Assembly: GCF_000426745.1 (NCBI RefSeq)
Contig: NZ_KE384564.1
Coordinates: forward strand, 59,392-123,391
DNA length: 64,000 nt
Direction: 5' to 3'
Origin: Veillonella montpellierensis DSM 17217
GTDB lineage: Bacteria; Bacillota; Negativicutes; Veillonellales; Veillonellaceae
Shown here: piece by piece, positions 38,072-48,860 of the stretch
Layout of the letters: each line of letters opens with the position of its first letter
How positions within the stretch are numbered: position 1 is the stretch's first letter
Made by a program: the position numbers and the translations under genes
The notes under the pieces: model-generated
Databases searched by the model: none
What the model was told of the DNA's origin: nothing
The model's input: only the letters and a program-made list of their open reading frames with translations

Positions 38072-38638
38072 TTAACCATTCACTCCTATCTGTGTAGAGC
38101 CTGCATTATGCAGCGTTTTTTCTAATTCTTCTAACCGACGTGCCACACTGGCATCAATGCGCTTATCCCCAATTTGAATGATCATACCACCCATAATATG
38201 AGGATGTATCGTTACATTCAAAATCACTTCTTTTTGCAATGTAGCTTGCAATTTAGCTAGCAATTTCTCTTTCGCCGCCTCTGAAAGTGGCTCTGTTACG
38301 AACACGTCTGCCTCTACAATATTACGCAACTCTCGTGCCTTTGTAATAAAGCCTTGAATGGCTTCTCGCATATACGATGCACGATTTCGCTGTATCATAA
38401 CTTTCATAAAATTCAATGCCATTGTACTGATAGCTTGTGAAAAAATTTTATCTATCAATTCAATTTTTACATGATTTTCCATAACAGGATGTGTTAATAC
38501 CATTGTTAGTTCTGCATGATCCTTCATCACATCTTGCACATAGGTCAATTCTTCTTCTAGTTGTGCTAAGGTATTTGATTCTTGTGCTAGTTCCAACATG
38601 GCTTCACTGTATTTGTCTGCTACAATTCTTACGCCCAT
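38072..38638 (-). CDS. atpH: ATP synthase F1 delta subunit
   Basis: A 188-residue stator protein linking alpha to the b subunit. Features: [15 protein letters not shown] at the start, the helical N-domain, and the C-terminal KIELIDKIF...[18 protein letters not shown] and [20 protein letters not shown] pattern of OSCP/delta. I place the start at ATG 38638 ([11 protein letters not shown]), since the longer frame begins with a TTG inside atpF. It overlaps the atpF end by no base but lies within 5 bases. Confidence 0.93.
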   Translation of the reverse strand: MGVRIVADKYSEAMLELAQESNTLAQLEEELTYVQDVMKDHAELTMVLTHPVMENHVKIELIDKIFSQAISTMALNFMKVMIQRNRASYMREAIQGFITKARELRNIVEADVFVTEPLSEAAKEKLLAKLQATLQKEVILNVTIHPHIMGGMIIQIGDKRIDASVARRLEELEKTLHNAGSTQIGVNG

Positions 38639-38642
38639 ATCA

Positions 38643-39137
38643 TCACAACCCAATCGTTTTACTATTCAACTTGTCAATAGCTTCATCAATCAATTTGGCA
38701 TTAATTTCGCTATTCATATCGTTAGCAACTACTTTACCAGCTATTGCCACCGACAAAGAAATCACATCATTCCGCAAGGATTCCATAGCCCGTTTACGTT
38801 CTTGAGCTAATTCTTTTTGTGCTTTGTCTTTTTCTCGTGCAATTTGAGCTCGTAACTCTACTAGTTGTTGTTGTGTAGTACGTTCCGCTTGTTTCGTTGC
38901 TTTATCAATGATATCTTGCGCTTCTTGACGAGCTGCAAGTAGTTGTGCTTTGTATTCTTCTTGTACTTTTTGAGCTTCCTCTTTAGCAACCTCTGCCGCT
39001 GCTAAATCATGGGCAATCCGTTGTTTACGTTCTTCCATAATCGACACTAATGGTTTATAGGCAAATTTTGCTAAAATAGCCACTACGATGAAGAAGTTAA
39101 GGAATTGAGCAAGTAATGTACCGTTTATATCTACCAA
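38643..39137 (-). CDS. atpF: ATP synthase Fo b subunit
   Basis: A 164-residue protein with one N-terminal membrane helix (residues 5-26, LLAQFLNFFIVVAILAKFAY) and a long charged coiled coil rich in Ala, Glu, Lys and Gln, ending in the delta-binding region. It is the peripheral stalk. A single b gene is present, so it acts as a homodimer. Good GGGAGGGAG site; 18 bases after atpE. Confidence 0.96.
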   Translation of the reverse strand: MVDINGTLLAQFLNFFIVVAILAKFAYKPLVSIMEERKQRIAHDLAAAEVAKEEAQKVQEEYKAQLLAARQEAQDIIDKATKQAERTTQQQLVELRAQIAREKDKAQKELAQERKRAMESLRNDVISLSVAIAGKVVANDMNSEINAKLIDEAIDKLNSKTIGL

Positions 39138-39155
39138 CGGTTCTCCCTCCCTTAA

Positions 39156-39422
<267 letters not shown>

Positions 39423-39442
39423 TCATTATATGTAAAACTATA

Positions 39443-40120
39443 TTAGTGACTATCGCCAATACCTTGTCCTAAGTACGAAGCTGTTAAGACTGTAAAAACA
39501 AAGGCTTGAATAAGGCCGATAAATAAACTAAACAAAATCCATGCCCATTCAAGAGGGATATATCCAGGTAATAATTTATACATAAGTTCTAATAAAATTT
39601 CTCCGGCTAATATATTACCGAATAGACGGAAACTCAATGTGATTGGTTTTGCCACTTCTTCAAACACGTTGAGTATGAACAAAGCCGCAAATGGTTCTAC
39701 GAAATGTTTAAAATAGGATAATCCTTTCACTCGTAGACTAACAACCCACACTGATAAGGAGCTGGCCAGCGCTAATCCTAACGTTGTATTCAGGTCAGTC
39801 GTTGGTGAAAATAGTAGCTCGCCCGTTGGCAGTAAGCCTAACTCATTACCAATCAGAATGAAGAAAAAGAAAGTAAATAGTAGTGAGCTAACTAGAGGCC
39901 AGTGTTTTCCTAATCCTGGTGCTAATTGTCCCTCTAGCTCTTCTAATGCCCATTCTACAACATTCTGTATTCCAGATGGAACCAATTCTCTCCTTCTTGT
40001 GGCTGCTACAGTAATAATGATAACAATCGCCATGGTAATCCACGTCATAATGATGGTATCCATATGAAATGTCAATCCTAGCCATTGTACCACTGTATGG
40101 TGTCCTGCATGCAATTCCAC
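39443..40120 (-). CDS. atpB: ATP synthase Fo a subunit
   Basis: A 225-residue membrane protein with five to six helices. The stator Arg lies in ITLSFRLFGNILAGE (about 163-177), and the final helix has GLIQAFVFTVLTASYL. Together with atpE it forms the ion channel. The best start is a GTG at 40120, 7 bases from a perfect AAAGGAGG; earlier starts in the frame would place that site inside the gene. The N-terminus then reads MELHAGHHTVVQWLG, as expected. Confidence 0.95.
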   Translation of the reverse strand: MELHAGHHTVVQWLGLTFHMDTIIMTWITMAIVIIITVAATRRRELVPSGIQNVVEWALEELEGQLAPGLGKHWPLVSSLLFTFFFFILIGNELGLLPTGELLFSPTTDLNTTLGLALASSLSVWVVSLRVKGLSYFKHFVEPFAALFILNVFEEVAKPITLSFRLFGNILAGEILLELMYKLLPGYIPLEWAWILFSLFIGLIQAFVFTVLTASYLGQGIGDSH

Positions 40121-40155
40121 AATCTCACCTCCTTTCATAAATAGCCGTTGTATCC

Positions 40156-40515
40156 TTACGATAATTTCCAATATATACCATATGACAAAATCTGATTCAC
40201 TACCAATCCTAGTACTATACCTATTGGGTCAAGTATAGGCCATTGAAAGCCTACTACTACTAGCGCCATAACACTCACTAAACGCACGCCCATATGTCCA
40301 CGCACATGGCGCACCATGTCGCGTGTATGCCTACCTTGTACGCGTTTCATGTGAAAGCCCAGTAGCACAAGGTATACGATATGAATCATGCATCCCCATA
40401 GCCAACCAGCCATATACGTCATATGATGGGTCATAAAAAAAAGGGTCATACCTGCGAGAGTAACGACTATTGTTGCCAATAGCACATGTTTCATAAATTG
40501 TGTATATTCTCTCAT
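40156..40515 (-). CDS. atpI: ATP synthase I-like protein
   Basis: A 119-residue protein with four predicted membrane helices (residues about 10-30, 35-55, 80-98, 97-115), in the position of atpI directly before atpB. AtpI proteins help assemble the c-ring. Sequence conservation in the family is low and position carries much of the weight. ATG 40515 follows AGAGG. The sequence is unusually rich in His and Met (for example MTHHMTYMAGW). Confidence 0.75.
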   Translation of the reverse strand: MREYTQFMKHVLLATIVVTLAGMTLFFMTHHMTYMAGWLWGCMIHIVYLVLLGFHMKRVQGRHTRDMVRHVRGHMGVRLVSVMALVVVGFQWPILDPIGIVLGLVVNQILSYGIYWKLS

Positions 40516-40549
40516 ATGACCTCTTTTCACTGTAAATTTAGGCTATATA

Positions 40550-40783
40550 TTATTGATTCAGTTGTCTATACATGAGATAGAGTCCACCGAATCCTCCTAC
40601 TAACCCACCTATTAACATACCTACTGGTGCCGTATCAAACTCTGTATCACACCACCAGCCGAGCCATAAAAAGCCACCGATACTGGACAGTATCGTAAAT
40701 CCTGCCGACGTGGCTACGGCGATTGCTTTTAAGCGCGATACTTGTTCATCACGTGTATCATCATGCGTATCATTTTGATTCAC
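40550..40783 (-). CDS. atpZ: AtpZ/AtpI-family small membrane protein
   Basis: A 77-residue protein with a charged start (MNQNDTHDDTRDEQ) and two glycine-rich membrane helices (SSIGGFLWLGWW and GGLVGGFGGLYLMY), the form of AtpZ. AtpZ and AtpI together act as a Mg2+/Ca2+ channel or c-ring assembly factor in known systems. It starts with GTG behind AGGGGG and is the first gene of the operon. Confidence 0.8.
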   Translation of the reverse strand: MNQNDTHDDTRDEQVSRLKAIAVATSAGFTILSSIGGFLWLGWWCDTEFDTAPVGMLIGGLVGGFGGLYLMYRQLNQ

Positions 40784-40850
40784 TCAAGTAGCACCCCCTT
40801 ATCGTAGGTAATACTTACATGCTTAATATACTCGCATTTGAAAAAAAACT

Positions 40851-40879
40851 CTAATATATCCTATGAATAACAGTATCAA
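40851..40879 (-). promoter_or_regulatory. Probable atp operon promoter
   Basis: Minus strand: -35 TTGATA (40874-40879), 17-base spacer, -10 TATTAG (40851-40856). It lies about 70 bases before the atpZ start. Confidence 0.55.
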
Positions 40880-41007
40880 TTTTTTCTAATTTTACAGTCT
40901 CTAGGCCATCAAGGATAATCTCAATTAAGAATATACGCATAATATTAAGTCATGAGTAAATGTAATAGTGTTGTAGTTGTAGCAACTTTTATTCATAGTA
41001 TCCTATC

Positions 41008-42165
41008 CTATTTCTTACAATTATTTCCGAAATAGTCGGGACGTGCAGCGGTACCTAAGAACTCATGGCGCAAGGCTTGTAAGATTCTCTGTGTCGCCTT
41101 GCCATCGCCATACGGATTGACTGCATTCGACATCTGTTTATAGGCCTTCTCGTCCGCCAATAGGGTGTGGGCTTCTTCATAGACGCGTTCTCTATCGGTT
41201 CCTACTAAATGTACCGTACCTGCCACGACTGCTTCTGGTCGCTCCGTCGTATTCCGCAATACGAGCACTGGTTTACCTAAGGACGGTGCTTCTTCTTGAA
41301 TACCTCCTGAATCAGTTAACACCAAGTACGAACGAGCCATCAAGTTGGCAAACGGTTCATAATCTAACGGATTAATTAAGCTAACGCGATCGACGTATCC
41401 CAATTCTTCTTGTACCACTTGTCGTACTTTTGGATTTTTATGAACTGGAAATACGACTTGAATATCGTCAAAGTCATCTACCAATTGACGAATCGCACGG
41501 TACACATGGCGCATTGGTTCGCCTAAATTTTCTCGGCGATGTGTCGTAACAAGAACAATGCGTTTGCCTTCATAATCCAAGGTATTCAGATCATCATCTT
41601 CAAAGTGATATCCATCTTGTACCGTCATTTGCAGCGCATCGATGACGGTATTACCTGTTACATAGATATGTTCGTTGCTTACATTTTCTGTTAGCAAGTT
41701 CTGCTTCGATCCATCAGTTGGTGCAAAATGGTAGGTTGCTAAGGAACCTGTTAATTTGCGATTCATTTCTTCTGGGAAAGGCGAGTAAATATTACCCGTT
41801 CTAAGTCCCGCTTCTACATGTCCTACAGGAATTTCTTGATAGAATGCCGCTAACGCACCAGCAAAGGTGGTCGTCGTATCGCCATGGACTAATACCACAT
41901 CAGGCTGTGCCTGTTCTAACACATCTTTGAGGCCCATCAAAGCCCGCGTTGTTACATCATACAAGGTTTGTCCTTGACTCATAATATTTAAATCATAATC
42001 AGGGGTAATCTTAAATACGTGTAACACCTGATCTAACATGTCACGATGTTGTGCTGTTACGGTTACAACCGATTCCATATCTGGTGCTGCTTCTAATGCT
42101 TTCACTAGAGGGGCCATTTTAATCGCCTCTGGCCGTGTACCGAATATGGTCATAACTTTCAACAT
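41008..42165 (-). CDS. wecB: UDP-N-acetylglucosamine 2-epimerase (non-hydrolysing)
   Basis: Interconverts UDP-GlcNAc and UDP-ManNAc for surface glycans. The 385-residue protein has [13 protein letters not shown] at residues 8-20, [18 protein letters not shown] (about 89-106), GHVEAGLRT, the catalytic ETTHRREN-type loop as [10 protein letters not shown], and [20 protein letters not shown] near 290. All match the family. Directly follows the WecA/TagO-type gene (27 bases), suggesting joint use in lipid-linked glycan synthesis. Confidence 0.95.
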   Translation of the reverse strand: MLKVMTIFGTRPEAIKMAPLVKALEAAPDMESVVTVTAQHRDMLDQVLHVFKITPDYDLNIMSQGQTLYDVTTRALMGLKDVLEQAQPDVVLVHGDTTTTFAGALAAFYQEIPVGHVEAGLRTGNIYSPFPEEMNRKLTGSLATYHFAPTDGSKQNLLTENVSNEHIYVTGNTVIDALQMTVQDGYHFEDDDLNTLDYEGKRIVLVTTHRRENLGEPMRHVYRAIRQLVDDFDDIQVVFPVHKNPKVRQVVQEELGYVDRVSLINPLDYEPFANLMARSYLVLTDSGGIQEEAPSLGKPVLVLRNTTERPEAVVAGTVHLVGTDRERVYEEAHTLLADEKAYKQMSNAVNPYGDGKATQRILQALRHEFLGTAARPDYFGNNCKK

Positions 42166-42192
42166 ACCCTACATTCCTCCTATAGGTGTGTA

Positions 42193-43368
42193 TTATTTTT
42201 GTTCAGAATCAATCTGCTTATCTAATACATCAATATCATCCATCGTATGCAATGGACGGGTTAATTCAAATTCATTAGGTTTTAGTAAATTTGGTGTAGC
42301 CGGCACGTTAACGATCGGCTGCCCTTTCGTATCTAGGGGGTTATCCGCCGCATCTGTTCGTGAAATAACGCCGATGCGTCGCGCCACGATGACCGCCACC
42401 ACAATAAATAGTATGACGAGAATCGTCCCAACGATGGCATTTACTTCCGCCGTTACAACGGCTACACTGGCTAACAGTGCCGTAATGACATACATCAATA
42501 GTACGGTTTGCTTTTGTGTAAGTCCTTGTGCTAACAATCTATGATGGACATGACTTTTATCAGGCTTGAAAATAGGTCGTCCACTAATTTTACGACGAAT
42601 GATGGCAAATAGAGTATCCAATATAGGTAAACCCAACACGATAACCGGCACTACCAATGCCGCTACTGCCGCCGTTTTCACGGCGCCCATCACAGAAATA
42701 GCTGCCAACGTATAACCAAGCAACATGCTCCCCGTATCACCCATAAAAATTTTTGCTGGATTAAAGTTATATCGCAAAAATCCACACGCCGATCCTGCTA
42801 AGGCCAGCGTAATACAGGTGAGTTCATATTGTCCCATTTGAAACGTTACAATGCCGATAGCGATACAGGCAATAAAAGAAATACCAGCCGCCAAGCCATC
42901 AAGGCCATCGATGAGGTTTACAATATTGGTAAATCCGACAATCCAAAAAATGGTAAGCGGTACCGACCAATATTCCAGATACAGCATGCCGCCCCAAGGA
43001 ATTGCCAAGAAGTCAACGCGAATGCCATAGGCCACCAGTACAGCGGCCGCAATGATTTGCCCCATCAATTTCGTTTTCGGATCGATTTGTTTCACATCGT
43101 CCCAAATACCTACAACCACCAAAATAGTAGACCCCAACAGTAAGCCGAATAAACTATGCGTATGCGGCACATTCCATAGGACCGACGCCATATATCCGAT
43201 ACAAATCGCCAATCCTCCTAGTCGAGGAATCACTCCGTGATGTACTTTTCGTGCATCTGGTTTATCAATAGCACCTATTTTTATGGCCAATTTACTAACT
43301 ATCGGTGTGATCACATAGGTAATGGCCAATGCCACTAAGAACGCTACTATATACACCGTTATCGCCAT
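42193..43368 (-). CDS. WecA/TagO-type undecaprenyl-phosphate GlcNAc-1-phosphate transferase
   Basis: A 391-residue polytopic protein of about eleven helices. Signature loops of the PNPT family: KPDARKVHHGVIPRLGG (residues 36-52), WDDVKQ, the catalytic NLIDGLDGLAAG (about 150-161), FMGDTGSMLLG and HVHHRLL (about 270). It would start lipid-linked glycan synthesis by loading GlcNAc-1-phosphate onto undecaprenyl phosphate. The C-terminal 60 residues are a polar tail. ATG 43368 has AGGAGG upstream. MraY is a relative, but HVHHRL and the wecB neighbour favour WecA/TagO. Confidence 0.9.
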   Translation of the reverse strand: MAITVYIVAFLVALAITYVITPIVSKLAIKIGAIDKPDARKVHHGVIPRLGGLAICIGYMASVLWNVPHTHSLFGLLLGSTILVVVGIWDDVKQIDPKTKLMGQIIAAAVLVAYGIRVDFLAIPWGGMLYLEYWSVPLTIFWIVGFTNIVNLIDGLDGLAAGISFIACIAIGIVTFQMGQYELTCITLALAGSACGFLRYNFNPAKIFMGDTGSMLLGYTLAAISVMGAVKTAAVAALVVPVIVLGLPILDTLFAIIRRKISGRPIFKPDKSHVHHRLLAQGLTQKQTVLLMYVITALLASVAVVTAEVNAIVGTILVILFIVVAVIVARRIGVISRTDAADNPLDTKGQPIVNVPATPNLLKPNEFELTRPLHTMDDIDVLDKQIDSEQK

Positions 43369-43399
43369 TATCACACCTCCTTGTGATGCAATGGATACA

Positions 43400-44758
43400 T
43401 CAATTTGTCAAACTGCGAATTGGTGCTGGAATACGACCACCGCGGCGAATAAATTCTTCCGAGCTGAATGGACTGACTTCCACAATCGGACAATATCCCA
43501 ATAAACCGCCAAATTCAACGGTATCACCTACCGTTTTGCCTGGCACTGGAATCAAGCGCACCGCCGTTGTTTTATTATTAATCATGCCAATAGCTGCTTC
43601 ATCGGCAATAATGGCCGAAATCGTTTCTGCCGTTGTATCACCTGGTACGGCAATCATATCAAGCCCTACCGAGCATACACAGGTCATGGCTTCCAATTTT
43701 TCGAGTGATAAACTACCACACGATACGGCGTCAATCATACCTCTGTCTTCGCTGACAGGAATAAAGGCACCGCTCAAACCGCCCACATGAGAGGACGCCA
43801 TAAGGCCACCTTTTTTCACCGCATCATTTAATAAGGCTAGCGCCGCCGTTGTACCATGTGCCCCACAGGACGTAATTCCCATTTCTTCGAGTACGTGGGC
43901 CACCGAATCGCCTACTGCTGGCGTTGGTGCCAAGGACAAATCGATGATACCGAACTTTTTACCCAAGCGATGTGACGCCTCTTGTGCCACCAATTGTCCC
44001 ACACGGGTAATTTTGAAAGCGGTCCGCTTAATCGTTTCCGCTACGACATCGAAGGTTTCGCCACGCACACTTTCTAACGCGTGTTTTACCACCCCTGGCC
44101 CGCTAACACCGACGCTAATCGTAGTATCCGCTTCTGTTACGCCGTGAAAGGCGCCTGCCATAAATGGATTATCTTCTACAGGGTTACAAAAGACTACTAA
44201 TTTAGCGCACCCTAGGGCATCGCTGTCCTTTGTTAATGCAGCCGTTTGCTTTACAATCTGTCCCATGTCGCGCACAGCATTCATATTAATGCCCGCTTTC
44301 GTAGAACCGATGCCTACAGAACTGCACACGATATCGGTAGAGGCCAAGGTCTCTGGAATGGAGGCTAGCAAAATGCGATCCGCTTTCGTACACCCTTTCG
44401 ATACTAAGGCAGAAAAGCCGCCGATAAAATTAATTCCCACCGCTTTAGCCGCTCTATCTAGCGCCTGTGCTACTGGTACATAGGTAGTTAAATCACTGCT
44501 AGCAGCTACTAGCGAAATCGGTGTGACGGATACCCGTTTATTGATGATGGGCACCCCGAACTCACGTTCAATCGCTTCGCCCGTCGCCACTAATTGTTCT
44601 GCTTCTTTCGTAATGCGGTCATAGATGCGGTCACATAATTGTTTCCCGTCGCTATGGGCACATTCTAAGAGGCTAATCCCCATAGTAATCGTACGAACGT
44701 CTAACTTATTCTCATGAATCATAGCGTTCGTTTCTAAAATATTCTCAATTGATAACAT
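43400..44758 (-). CDS. UPF0210 (DUF711/PFL family) protein
   Basis: A 452-residue protein of the UPF0210 family, related to pyruvate formate-lyase in fold prediction but without the glycyl-radical motif. Typical segments are IRTIT-type start ([15 protein letters not shown]), [12 protein letters not shown], and the Gly-rich [13 protein letters not shown] near 300. Function is unknown. In Firmicutes it is nearly always encoded beside a UPF0237 ACT protein, as here (9 bases). ATG 44758 is chosen over GTG 44767 from the AGGTGG site. Confidence 0.9.
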   Translation of the reverse strand: MLSIENILETNAMIHENKLDVRTITMGISLLECAHSDGKQLCDRIYDRITKEAEQLVATGEAIEREFGVPIINKRVSVTPISLVAASSDLTTYVPVAQALDRAAKAVGINFIGGFSALVSKGCTKADRILLASIPETLASTDIVCSSVGIGSTKAGINMNAVRDMGQIVKQTAALTKDSDALGCAKLVVFCNPVEDNPFMAGAFHGVTEADTTISVGVSGPGVVKHALESVRGETFDVVAETIKRTAFKITRVGQLVAQEASHRLGKKFGIIDLSLAPTPAVGDSVAHVLEEMGITSCGAHGTTAALALLNDAVKKGGLMASSHVGGLSGAFIPVSEDRGMIDAVSCGSLSLEKLEAMTCVCSVGLDMIAVPGDTTAETISAIIADEAAIGMINNKTTAVRLIPVPGKTVGDTVEFGGLLGYCPIVEVSPFSSEEFIRRGGRIPAPIRSLTN

Positions 44759-44767
44759 AGTTGCCAC

Positions 44768-45037
44768 CTAACCTACACGATGCATGCTTAAAAAAATGTC
44801 CGCATGTTGTGCACGAATTTCTACACCTAACGTTGTTCCTAACTCAGTTAATTTTGTTTGTACCGTTTCTAAGTCCACTGTATCCTGCATGGTGCACATC
44901 ATAATCATATTAAAAAATCCATCTAAAATTGTTTGATTAATGGACTCAATATTTATATTGTTATCCGCCAACACATTGCTAACGCCAGCAATAATGCCTA
45001 CGCGGTCAATTCCGACTACCGTAATTACCAATTTCAT
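44768..45037 (-). CDS. UPF0237 ACT-domain protein
   Basis: An 89-residue single ACT domain (MKLVITVVGIDRVGIIAGVS at the start; NINIESINQTI strand). ACT domains bind amino acids or other small ligands and regulate partners. Its constant pairing with UPF0210 suggests it senses for that protein, though the ligand is unknown. AAAAGG precedes the ATG. Confidence 0.92.
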   Translation of the reverse strand: MKLVITVVGIDRVGIIAGVSNVLADNNINIESINQTILDGFFNMIMMCTMQDTVDLETVQTKLTELGTTLGVEIRAQHADIFLSMHRVG

Positions 45038-45166
45038 GATTTCACAACCTTTTCTCTAAGCCTAGTCTCTCAAAATACTCTTTCTAATTATAGCATAGAT
45101 TGCCCATTATCACATACTATTCACAAATAATTATGCACGCCATCACCAGGGGCGCTTTTACTTTCA

Positions 45167-46792
45167 CTATCCACCAATCACAGTCGATACAAGTTCTTCC
45201 CCTGCCCGAAGTAAGGCCGTAAGGCCTTCTCTGCCATCTAGACTTTCACCGTACACTTTATAAAGGTCTTCCGTACCTGACGGTCTAGCCACTAGCCACC
45301 CTCGTTTGGTAGCAATGTAGAGTCCCTTAATCGGCAAATCATCATAGGTGGATGTGGTGCGCATAGTAACAATTGGTTCACCATTTAGGTCTGTTGCGGT
45401 TACATCACTAGGTGCTAAGGATTGTAATAGCGTTTTAGCCTCTTTGCTGCACGGTGCATCCATACGGCCATATACCGGCTTCCCGTATTCTTCTGTTAGT
45501 GACCGATACATTTGTTCCGGTGTTTTGCCCGTTACGGCTAGCATTTCCATGGCCAAGAGTGCCATCACGATGCCATCTTTATCCGTAGTCCACACAGAGC
45601 CATCTTTTTGTAAGAAACTGGCGCCTGCACTTTCTTCACCGCCGATGCCAATGGTCCCGTCAAACAATAGGGGTGCAAAATATTTAAACCCTACAGGCAC
45701 TTCATACACTGGCACATGATGACTTGTGGCCCACGCATCTACAAGAGATGTAACCACTACTGTTTTTCCAATCCCTTTGTCCTTCCAACCGCGAGTGGTG
45801 AACAAGTAGGCACTGGCGGCCACTAAAAAATGATTGGCTGCTAGCAACCCTTCATGGGTTACCACACCGTATCGATCATAATCGGGATCATTTCCCACTG
45901 CCAAGTCATAGTCACCAATCTGTGCAATCACTGGTGCCATCGCATAGGGAGAGGAGCAATCCATGCGAATCACGCCATCATGGTCATAGGTCATAAAACT
46001 AAATGTAGGATCGTACTCGTCGTGAATGATGTCTAAGGATAATCCATAGCGATCACGAATTGCTTTCCAATAGGCGCTCCCACTGCCACCAAGCGCATTA
46101 ACGAGGATATGTAACTGGCCCGCTTTAATGGCGTCCATATTAATAATCCCTTGTAACTCTTCCACATATAATCCTTGATAGTCATAAGGAATTTGTACAG
46201 ACGGTGCCATAGTATCGATGGAAATTCGTTGTATCCCTTCACCGCCAGCTAGTAAATAGTCATTGGCACGCGTTTCAATCCATTGTGTAATCGTCGTATC
46301 AGCGGGGCCTCCATGAATCGGATTGTACTTAATGCCCCCACAATCTGACGAGTTATGAGAAGGGGTGATAATAATGCCATCCGCTTTTTCATCATGCGCT
46401 CCATTATAGCGAAGAATGGCACGCGATATAGATGGAGTTGGCACAAAGCCGCCATCCTTATCGACAGCCGCCACTACCCCATTACCGGCTAACACTTCTA
46501 ACACCGTTACTAGTGCCACTTGCGATAGAGCATGCGTATCTTGTCCCACAAAGCACTGAGCAGTAGCACCAAATTTATTACGGCCATCACAAATGGCTTG
46601 TGTAATCGCCGCCACATGTAAATCATTAAAACTGCCCTCCAAGGCTTTTCCTCGATGACCCGATGTACCAAACGATACCAACTGCGAAGCATCATGCACA
46701 TCTGGCATTCTCTGTTGATAGGCCTCGTATAGTGCCATCACATCGATGATATCTTCTGCGCGCACCACTGTACCTGCTAATTCGTGTGCCAT
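45167..46792 (-). CDS. pgm: Phosphoglucomutase (alpha-D-glucose phosphate-specific)
   Basis: Interconverts glucose 1- and 6-phosphate, feeding sugar nucleotides for surface glycans. The 541-residue protein has the GTSGHRG start of the family (about 42-48), the phosphoserine loop TPSHNSSDCGG, the metal loop DPDYDRYG, the sugar loop GGEESAGASF and the phosphate-binding PSGTEDLYKVYGE. ATG 46792 follows AAGGCGG; the longer frame would need a TTG. It is divergent from ispE across a 290-base AT-rich region (46793-47080). Confidence 0.95.
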   Translation of the reverse strand: MAHELAGTVVRAEDIIDVMALYEAYQQRMPDVHDASQLVSFGTSGHRGKALEGSFNDLHVAAITQAICDGRNKFGATAQCFVGQDTHALSQVALVTVLEVLAGNGVVAAVDKDGGFVPTPSISRAILRYNGAHDEKADGIIITPSHNSSDCGGIKYNPIHGGPADTTITQWIETRANDYLLAGGEGIQRISIDTMAPSVQIPYDYQGLYVEELQGIINMDAIKAGQLHILVNALGGSGSAYWKAIRDRYGLSLDIIHDEYDPTFSFMTYDHDGVIRMDCSSPYAMAPVIAQIGDYDLAVGNDPDYDRYGVVTHEGLLAANHFLVAASAYLFTTRGWKDKGIGKTVVVTSLVDAWATSHHVPVYEVPVGFKYFAPLLFDGTIGIGGEESAGASFLQKDGSVWTTDKDGIVMALLAMEMLAVTGKTPEQMYRSLTEEYGKPVYGRMDAPCSKEAKTLLQSLAPSDVTATDLNGEPIVTMRTTSTYDDLPIKGLYIATKRGWLVARPSGTEDLYKVYGESLDGREGLTALLRAGEELVSTVIGG

Positions 46793-47080
46793 ACGTACCG
46801 CCTTTCTTTTCAATCTATGTTACATAACTTTACTAGAAACATTGAATTTTACATGTCATATAGACTATACTTAATACGTTACCATATTATATAATACTAC
46901 TAATAACATATGTCAATGTATGAACCATCACGAGATTCATAGATGCACATTGTTTTCTATAGAACATAGTCAATATACTATGGTTCCATCAATACGGCCA
47001 CCTTACATGTGGCATTATATATGCTAATCTTATACTAATTAATGTTTTATTTCAATAAAGAACACGTAAAGGAGATTGTC

Positions 47081-47971
47081 TTGGAACAACTGAGCCATAG
47101 CAAAATTAATGTTGGTCTCGCCATCTTACACAAGCGCGATGATGGATACCACGCCATTGATACCATCTTTCAATCCATACGATTAGGCGATTCTATTTAT
47201 TTTGCCCGTCACCATTCCGTCGTATTTTCAGGAATGGCCCCAGAACTACCTGCCTATATGGCAAACATGATTCCCTATGATGAAAGCAACCTGGCTATGA
47301 AAGCACTCCGTGCCATCCAAGACTATACAGGTTGCCAATTGGGTGCAGCCATTCATCTACTAAAACGAGTACCGCCTGCGGCTGGTCTTGGCGGTGGCAG
47401 CGCCGATGCGGCGGCAATGCTACTCGGATTAAATCGCTTTTGGGACCTACGACTTACCGACGACGAATTGCTATCCATTGCTAGCACCTTAGGGGCGGAC
47501 GTACCCTTCCTAGTAAAAGGTGGCGCGGCCCGTGGCACCAGTCGTGGCGACGTACTAGAAGCCTTACCCGTACCAAAGGCGCATTGGCTATTAGTAGTCA
47601 AACCGACTCTATCGGTATCAACGGCACAAGCGTACCATCGCTTTGATGGGTCCAGTCAAATCTCTACTGGCACCATTGACACCGTCGTCAATCATTATCA
47701 AAACCAAGACTTTATAGGGGCTTTCAAAGCCAGTGCCAATACCTTTGAAGAGTTGCTATTCCCCATTCATGATGAATTACGAATTTGTAAAGAATTCTTT
47801 ACCACCAGAGGGTATGATACTATCATGACGGGTAGCGGACCTACGATGATCGTTCTATTAGATACGGCCCGTGATGCCCTCGCCTTACAAGAAGAAGTTA
47901 AGGCCGCGAATCACGATTGGCTAACACTCATTACGAAAACTTGTACAGAGGAGGATCTAGAGCAATCATGA
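47081..47971 (+). CDS. ispE: 4-diphosphocytidyl-2-C-methyl-D-erythritol kinase
   Basis: GHMP-family kinase of the MEP isoprenoid pathway. The 296-residue protein has KINVGLAILHKRDDGYHAI at the substrate end, the ATP loop PPAAGLGGGSADAAAML (about 95-111) and the C-terminal MTGSGPTMIVLL. The start is best read as TTG at 47081, 6 bases from AAAGGAG; the protein then begins MEQLSHSKIN, correctly aligned. SHSKIN replaces the common APAKIN, with the catalytic Lys kept. gntR overlaps its stop. Confidence 0.95.
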   Translation: MEQLSHSKINVGLAILHKRDDGYHAIDTIFQSIRLGDSIYFARHHSVVFSGMAPELPAYMANMIPYDESNLAMKALRAIQDYTGCQLGAAIHLLKRVPPAAGLGGGSADAAAMLLGLNRFWDLRLTDDELLSIASTLGADVPFLVKGGAARGTSRGDVLEALPVPKAHWLLVVKPTLSVSTAQAYHRFDGSSQISTGTIDTVVNHYQNQDFIGAFKASANTFEELLFPIHDELRICKEFFTTRGYDTIMTGSGPTMIVLLDTARDALALQEEVKAANHDWLTLITKTCTEEDLEQS

Positions 47972-48681
47972 AAGATACACGATTACAACCCATCAAATTA
48001 GATGCCTATAAACCACTGCGTGAAGTGGTAAGCGAAACCTTGCGTCAAGCCATTCAAGATGGCGTGTTACAACCGGGTGAACGGTTGATGGAAATCCCCT
48101 TGGCTGAAGAACTCGGCGTCAGTCGCACACCGATTCGCGAGGCCATTCGCAAACTTGAACTGGAAGGTTTCGTCGTTATGATTCCGCGCCGCGGCACCTA
48201 TGTGGCCAACATTTCCCTCAAAGACATTACACAAGTCTTTGAAATTCGATCGGCCCTAGAAGAATTGGCGGCAGGGCTCGCAGCCGAACGCATTACGGAA
48301 GAAGAAATTGAAGAACTAGAGCGCATGTTGGTAGAAATTAGCGACCATATAGAGAGCAAAGATATGGACCGCATCGTAGACGCGGACATAAAATTTCACG
48401 AAGTCTTATACAAGGCATCGCGCAATGATCGATTAGCAGAAATTGTGCATAATCTGCGCGAACAAATCATTCGTTTCCGTTCTGTATCCATGAACCAGCC
48501 TGGGCGTTTGGCAAAAACCTGGGAAGAGCATCGCCAGCTTGTAGAGGCCATCGGTGCTCACAACGCCTTACAAGCTAGAAAAATAGCTCGCATTCACATG
48601 GAACATTCCGAACAAGCCCTATTAACGGGTATGGAAGATAGAGAAACAGCCCATGATGTAGAAGCGTCCTTACAACTATAA
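47968..48681 (+). CDS. GntR-family regulator, FCD (FadR) type
   Basis: A 237-residue repressor-type protein. The winged helix (residues 12-75) shows LREVVSETLRQAIQDGVLQPGERL and ELGVSRTPIREAIRKLELEG in two stretches. The all-helical FCD effector domain (80-225) has metal-type His residues, including DIKFHEVLY and IHMEHSEQ. The ATG overlaps the ispE stop (ATGA), so both are translated together. The regulated genes are not evident; ispE-gntR pairs occur in other Negativicutes to my knowledge. Confidence 0.92.
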   Translation: MKDTRLQPIKLDAYKPLREVVSETLRQAIQDGVLQPGERLMEIPLAEELGVSRTPIREAIRKLELEGFVVMIPRRGTYVANISLKDITQVFEIRSALEELAAGLAAERITEEEIEELERMLVEISDHIESKDMDRIVDADIKFHEVLYKASRNDRLAEIVHNLREQIIRFRSVSMNQPGRLAKTWEEHRQLVEAIGAHNALQARKIARIHMEHSEQALLTGMEDRETAHDVEASLQL

Positions 48682-48860
48682 TCATGGGACAATAGTGAAT
48701 CTCTTATTAGAATATATTCACAACACCCTTATAATTATCAGTAGTGACAACACCTTCACCAATCCTGTCACTCACCGTATATAGTTTAGATTGATATAAT
48801 TGGTAAAGATACCTTTATATATGCTTTATGTTATATTTTCAAGAGAAAGGAATGTTTGCA